Assembly: GCA_030674155.1 (NCBI GenBank)
Contig: CM060327.1
Location: forward strand, 24,784,197 to 24,845,266
DNA from: Stramonita haemastoma
Taxonomy: Eukaryota; Mollusca; Gastropoda; Neogastropoda; Muricidae
DNA: 61,070 bases
Direction: 5' to 3'
Shown: in pieces, positions 57,849 to 61,070 of the stretch
Layout: each line of letters starts with the position of its first letter
Numbering within the stretch: position 1 is the stretch's first letter
Position numbers and translations under genes: made by a program
Notes under the pieces: generated by a model
The model's input: the letters and a program-made list of their open reading frames with translations, nothing else
The model's database searches: none
What the model was told of the DNA's origin: nothing

Positions 57849-58300
57849 GTTGTAAAACTGCAGTTGTGAGTGACTTCCCCTTATTTTCCTTATTCTTGGC
57901 CGCACTCCCCTTCTTGTTGACAGTTTGGCCGTTTGGTATTGGTTGTATTAGGACTCCCAGCGAGGTTATCCAAATTAAGGGCTGTACTATTAACAAACCA
58001 CCACTACATAGTGTATTGGTCGCAATCCGGCTTACGTTTTTACCAAATTTCCGACTGTTTTTCATATAAACCTCAAACACACAACACTTACCATTGCATC
58101 TCCCGGCAATGAAAACAACAAGAATAAAACCCCATTTGTTGTGAACTAGTTCCTGACTCACAAATTATGTGGTTTCACACACATTAAGTAGGTTATGGTA
58201 TTTTTGAAGACGGGGATGGGGGTAGGTGGGGAGGGGAGAAGCTAAAACTGCACCTGCGTATTTCTTTGTCGCCTGCTAACCTCCCTACCCCAATGCTATG
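57849..58300 (-). promoter_or_regulatory. ACTR6 upstream/promoter region
   Basis: Upstream of the ATG on the minus strand: CAGTTTTACAACATGGCGACC (20 bases plus one: YY1-like core ACATGGCGAC overlaps the start codon), then TTCCTTATT/GGCCAAG-type sequence. No TATA box seen, consistent with a housekeeping gene. Transcription start not assigned. Confidence 0.35.
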
Positions 58301-58379
58301 TTCATGGTCATCGGCTCCACTGAGACGGTGCCTAAATCGGAAAGCTACACTGGGACTTAGACATAATCACAACAACAAA

Positions 58380-59160
58380 AATATGTGGCGGAGGCCCTGC
58401 ACTTTGCCGTGGTGCATCACATTGCCCATTATCGCCATTTGTATGCGTACCGCAGGGTATGTGCGCGCTCACATGCAACTGCTGCATGTGTTTGCGTATT
58501 TTGATGTAGGCCCTACATGCATGTGGCGGAGACCCTGCACTTTGCTGTGGTGCATCACATTGCCCATTATCGGTATTTGTATGCGTACCGCAGGGTAGGC
58601 CTTTTATTGCCTGCATTGTACCAGCGTTGCTTCGGACAAACTTGCTCCAGTCAAGTGGGAGCTGCTATGCCATCTTCGGGGCTGTGGTGCCACACATACG
58701 GAAGATGGTAGTAAAGTGTGTCTGCATAGGGTACAGCACTCTCTTGGTTCCCTGGGCTCTGTTACTGCGCAAAAATCGGAGTTGGATAGGCGTGAAAGCG
58801 GCCTCTTTGTCAATAGTCTCGCAATAGGCTTTGTTTTTAGGGGAGGGGGTGTGATGGTATGCGCGCGCTGGCATGCAACCACTGCATGTGTTTGCGTTTT
58901 TTGATGTGCTTGTATGTGGCGGAGGCCCTGCACTTTGCTGTGGTGCATCACATTGCCCGTTATGAGTATTTGTATGCGTACCGCAGGTATAATTGCATGC
59001 ATTGTACCAGCGTTGCTTCGGACAAACTTGCTCCAGTCAAGCGGGAGCTGCTATGTCATCTTCGGGGGCTGTGGTGTCGCCACAAGACGGGCGCCACACA
59101 TAAAAATCACCGGGGCGTAAATATAAGCGCAACAACAACAGTATATGAACACAAGCAATC
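58380..59160 (+). repeat. Tandem/segmental duplication with possible LINE 5' sequence
   Basis: TGTGGCGGAGGCCCTGCACT to GTATGCGTACCGCAGGGTA occurs at about 58383, 58521 and 58915. Flanking GCATGTGTTTGCGTTTTTTG precedes copies 2 and 3, and GCGTTGCTTCGGACAAACTT to GCTGCTATG.CATCTTCGGG follows copies 2 and 3. The frame through copy 3 reads KLAPVKRELLCHLRGLW, then HKTGATHKNHRGVNISATT, faintly like the basic start of some LINE ORFs. Identity unproven. Confidence 0.55.
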
Positions 59161-59326
59161 CTCAGAGTTGATGATCCTTTCCACATTTTTCACGACTAGT
59201 CGTCATCAGTCTCATCAGAGACTCATCAGTCTATGTTCTCAATTTCCAAAACAATGACACCGCACATTTGTTCACACTCACAGAAACTCAAAATGATCCC
59301 TCCGATTTTGTTTTTTTACCAGTGCC

Positions 59327-59888
<562 letters not shown>

Positions 59889-60029
59889 GTGTTAACAATA
59901 CATCAAAGTGTTAATCTACGTCTTCAAAGAGTGTGATCGATACAGGTTCAATACGAGAGTCTGAGCTTAGCATTTCAATCTTTCATTCAGTTTTGATTAT
60001 GATATAATTGGAAAACTCAATAATTCAGC

Positions 60030-60280
60030 TTTTACCAACCAGCCAACCAACCAACCAATCAACCAACCAACCAGCTAGCTAGCTAGCCAACCAACCACTC
60101 AGCCAACCAACCAGCCAACCACAGTTGCCTGATGACAATGCAGTGAAATAGTTTAGTTCTGTCCGTTTCTTTCTTTCTTTCATTCAGGTCAGAGACGATC
60201 AATGCAGAAACAATGACCCCCCTCCCCCACCTCTCTCTCTCTGTCTGTCTGTCTGTCTGTCAGTCTGTCTGTCTGTCTGT
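60030..60280. repeat. (CCAA)n-rich and (CTGT)n tracts
   Basis: ACCAACCAACCAACC-type repeats with GCTAGCTAGCTAGC in the middle, about 60037-60120; (CTGT)n about 60232-60280. Confidence 0.9.
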
Positions 60281-60299
60281 TACGTTTTATCGGACTTAT

Positions 60300-60728
60300 T
60301 TTGATGATAGATGGTGGTGGATTGATGTTTTCAGTCATTTAACCTCATCATGTTCTCATGTTTGCTCCTTAATTATTGCGCCTTTTTTGTTTTGTTTTGA
60401 TTTTGTTTGTTTTTTTGTTCAAATCAAAATCATCATTGATTCTTACTTCTTATTTTCGTTTCTGAATGAGTGCCTTTTTATTTTTTATTTTTTATAAAAT
60501 TACCTTAATATTGTATCGCTGTCTTATTTCTTACCTGTTGTTTGATACTTGGTATGGTTTCCTGTTCTTGGTATTTGGATCATTATAATTGTTGTTGTTT
60601 AGTTGAGGCTATCTTTTTATCTTGATGTTATCCCTGAAAAGGATGGGGACTGGATGTAAAAAAGCACACGAGTGCTTATCTATTATCCTCAAATAAAAGA
60701 ATTTGCCTTGCCTGCCTTGCCTGCCTTG

Positions 60729-60730
<2 letters not shown>
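60300..60730 (+). mobile_element. Family H element, plus-strand copy
   Basis: GATGGTGGTGGATTGATGTT, CTGAATGAGTGCCTTTTTAT, TATCCCTGAAAAGGATGGGG, ACTGGATGTAAAAAAGCACA, CGAGTGCTTATCTATTATCC, then TTGCCTTGCCTGCC tail. Inverted relative of 56041-56395; again followed by (CT)n. Confidence 0.75.
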
Positions 60731-60731
<1 letters not shown>

Positions 60732-60796
<65 letters not shown>

Positions 60797-60838
60797 CTCT
60801 CTCTCTGTCCGTCCGTCCGTCTGTCTGTCTGTCTGTCC

Positions 60839-60886
<48 letters not shown>

Positions 60887-60904
60887 TGGTGTCTGTCTGT
60901 CTGT
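60732..60904. repeat. (CT)n then (CTGT)n/(CCGT)n compound microsatellite
   Basis: Continuous CT repeats to about 60806, then CCGTCCGTCTGT-type tetranucleotides to about 60904. It links a family H tail to a family G 3' end. Confidence 0.95.
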
Positions 60905-61070
60905 CTCTGGCTGGTGGCCCAGGGGTGACCTGACATCCAAGGGCTCCCTGTAGGCATCTAACTCTGAGAATGCTATCATAACGAATCTAGAATATAGCTG
61001 GTGCGGAGAGATTGAGATGAGATGAGTGGCAACAGCAAGACAGAAACGTCACAGATGTTGCAGTGAGAGA
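60905..61070 (+). mobile_element. Family G retroposon, 3' portion (cut by the window end)
   Basis: CTGGCTGGTGGCCCAGGGGT, GGGCTCCCTGTAGGCATCT, CATAACGAATCTAGAATATA, GGAGAGATTGAGATGAG, GAAACGTCACAGATG align in order with 46216-46372 of the full element. It would be expected to end in poly(A) just beyond the window. Confidence 0.75.

Noticed and set aside
58266..58598. 110-codon frame upstream of ACTR6
   Set aside because: It arises from a tandem duplication (CITLPII.ICMRTAG twice) and has no domain; not supported as a gene.

Overview
This is animal nuclear DNA, most likely from a marine mollusc and plausibly a gastropod (inference). It has intron-containing genes with GT-AG junctions, dense (CA)n, (GA)n, (CTGT)n and homopolymer tracts, many tRNA-headed SINEs, and degraded LINE, Ty3/Gypsy, piggyBac and pogo-like elements. 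A run of 100 N at 10971-11070 is an assembly gap. I see no bacterial or organellar features.

Two host genes can be reconstructed exon by exon, both on the minus strand. ACTR6 (actin-related protein 6; 12 coding exons, 57848 down to 44369, 396 codons) looks complete. A BTBD17-like BTB/BACK protein (5 coding exons, 36968 down to 32545, 490 codons) also looks complete, with a likely non-coding first exon near 40268. A third possible gene is a pogo/Tigger/Jerky-type DDE transposase (17074 down to 15725) that carries splice signals for an untranslated leader exon.

Layout: 1-5450, SINEs, LINE fragments and minisatellites; 5640-9625, a diverged array of a roughly 52-bp satellite with SINE insertions; 9.7-15 kb, microsatellites, SINEs, the gap and AT-rich sequence; 15-18 kb, the transposase; 18.4-20.1 kb, a LINE with RNase H; 20.1-27.4 kb, a nest of Ty3/Gypsy, piggyBac, coiled-coil/SGNH and (ATTGG)n-tailed SINE remnants; 27.4-32.3 kb, AT-rich sequence and SINEs; 32.5-40.5 kb, the BTBD17-like gene; 40.7-44.3 kb, repeats; 44.4-57.9 kb, ACTR6 with repeat-filled introns; 57.9-61.07 kb, the ACTR6 promoter side, a tandem duplication and more repeats.

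The most unusual patterns are these. (1) In the BTBD17-like gene, short tandem or dispersed copies of exon ends lie just downstream of exons 2, 3 and 4 and of the stop codon, and those at exons carry splice-donor-like sequence. (2) An element of about 0.9 kb has a tRNA-type Pol III promoter, a poly(A) tail and a 15-16-bp target duplication but no credible ORF; a relative's 3' end lies at the right edge. (3) SINE heads, bodies and tails are swapped between families, including a 3' end shared with a longer non-tRNA element that is fused to (GA)n tracts.

All positions and alignments were read by eye. Exon junctions were checked by reading frame and GT-AG; repeat borders are approximate.
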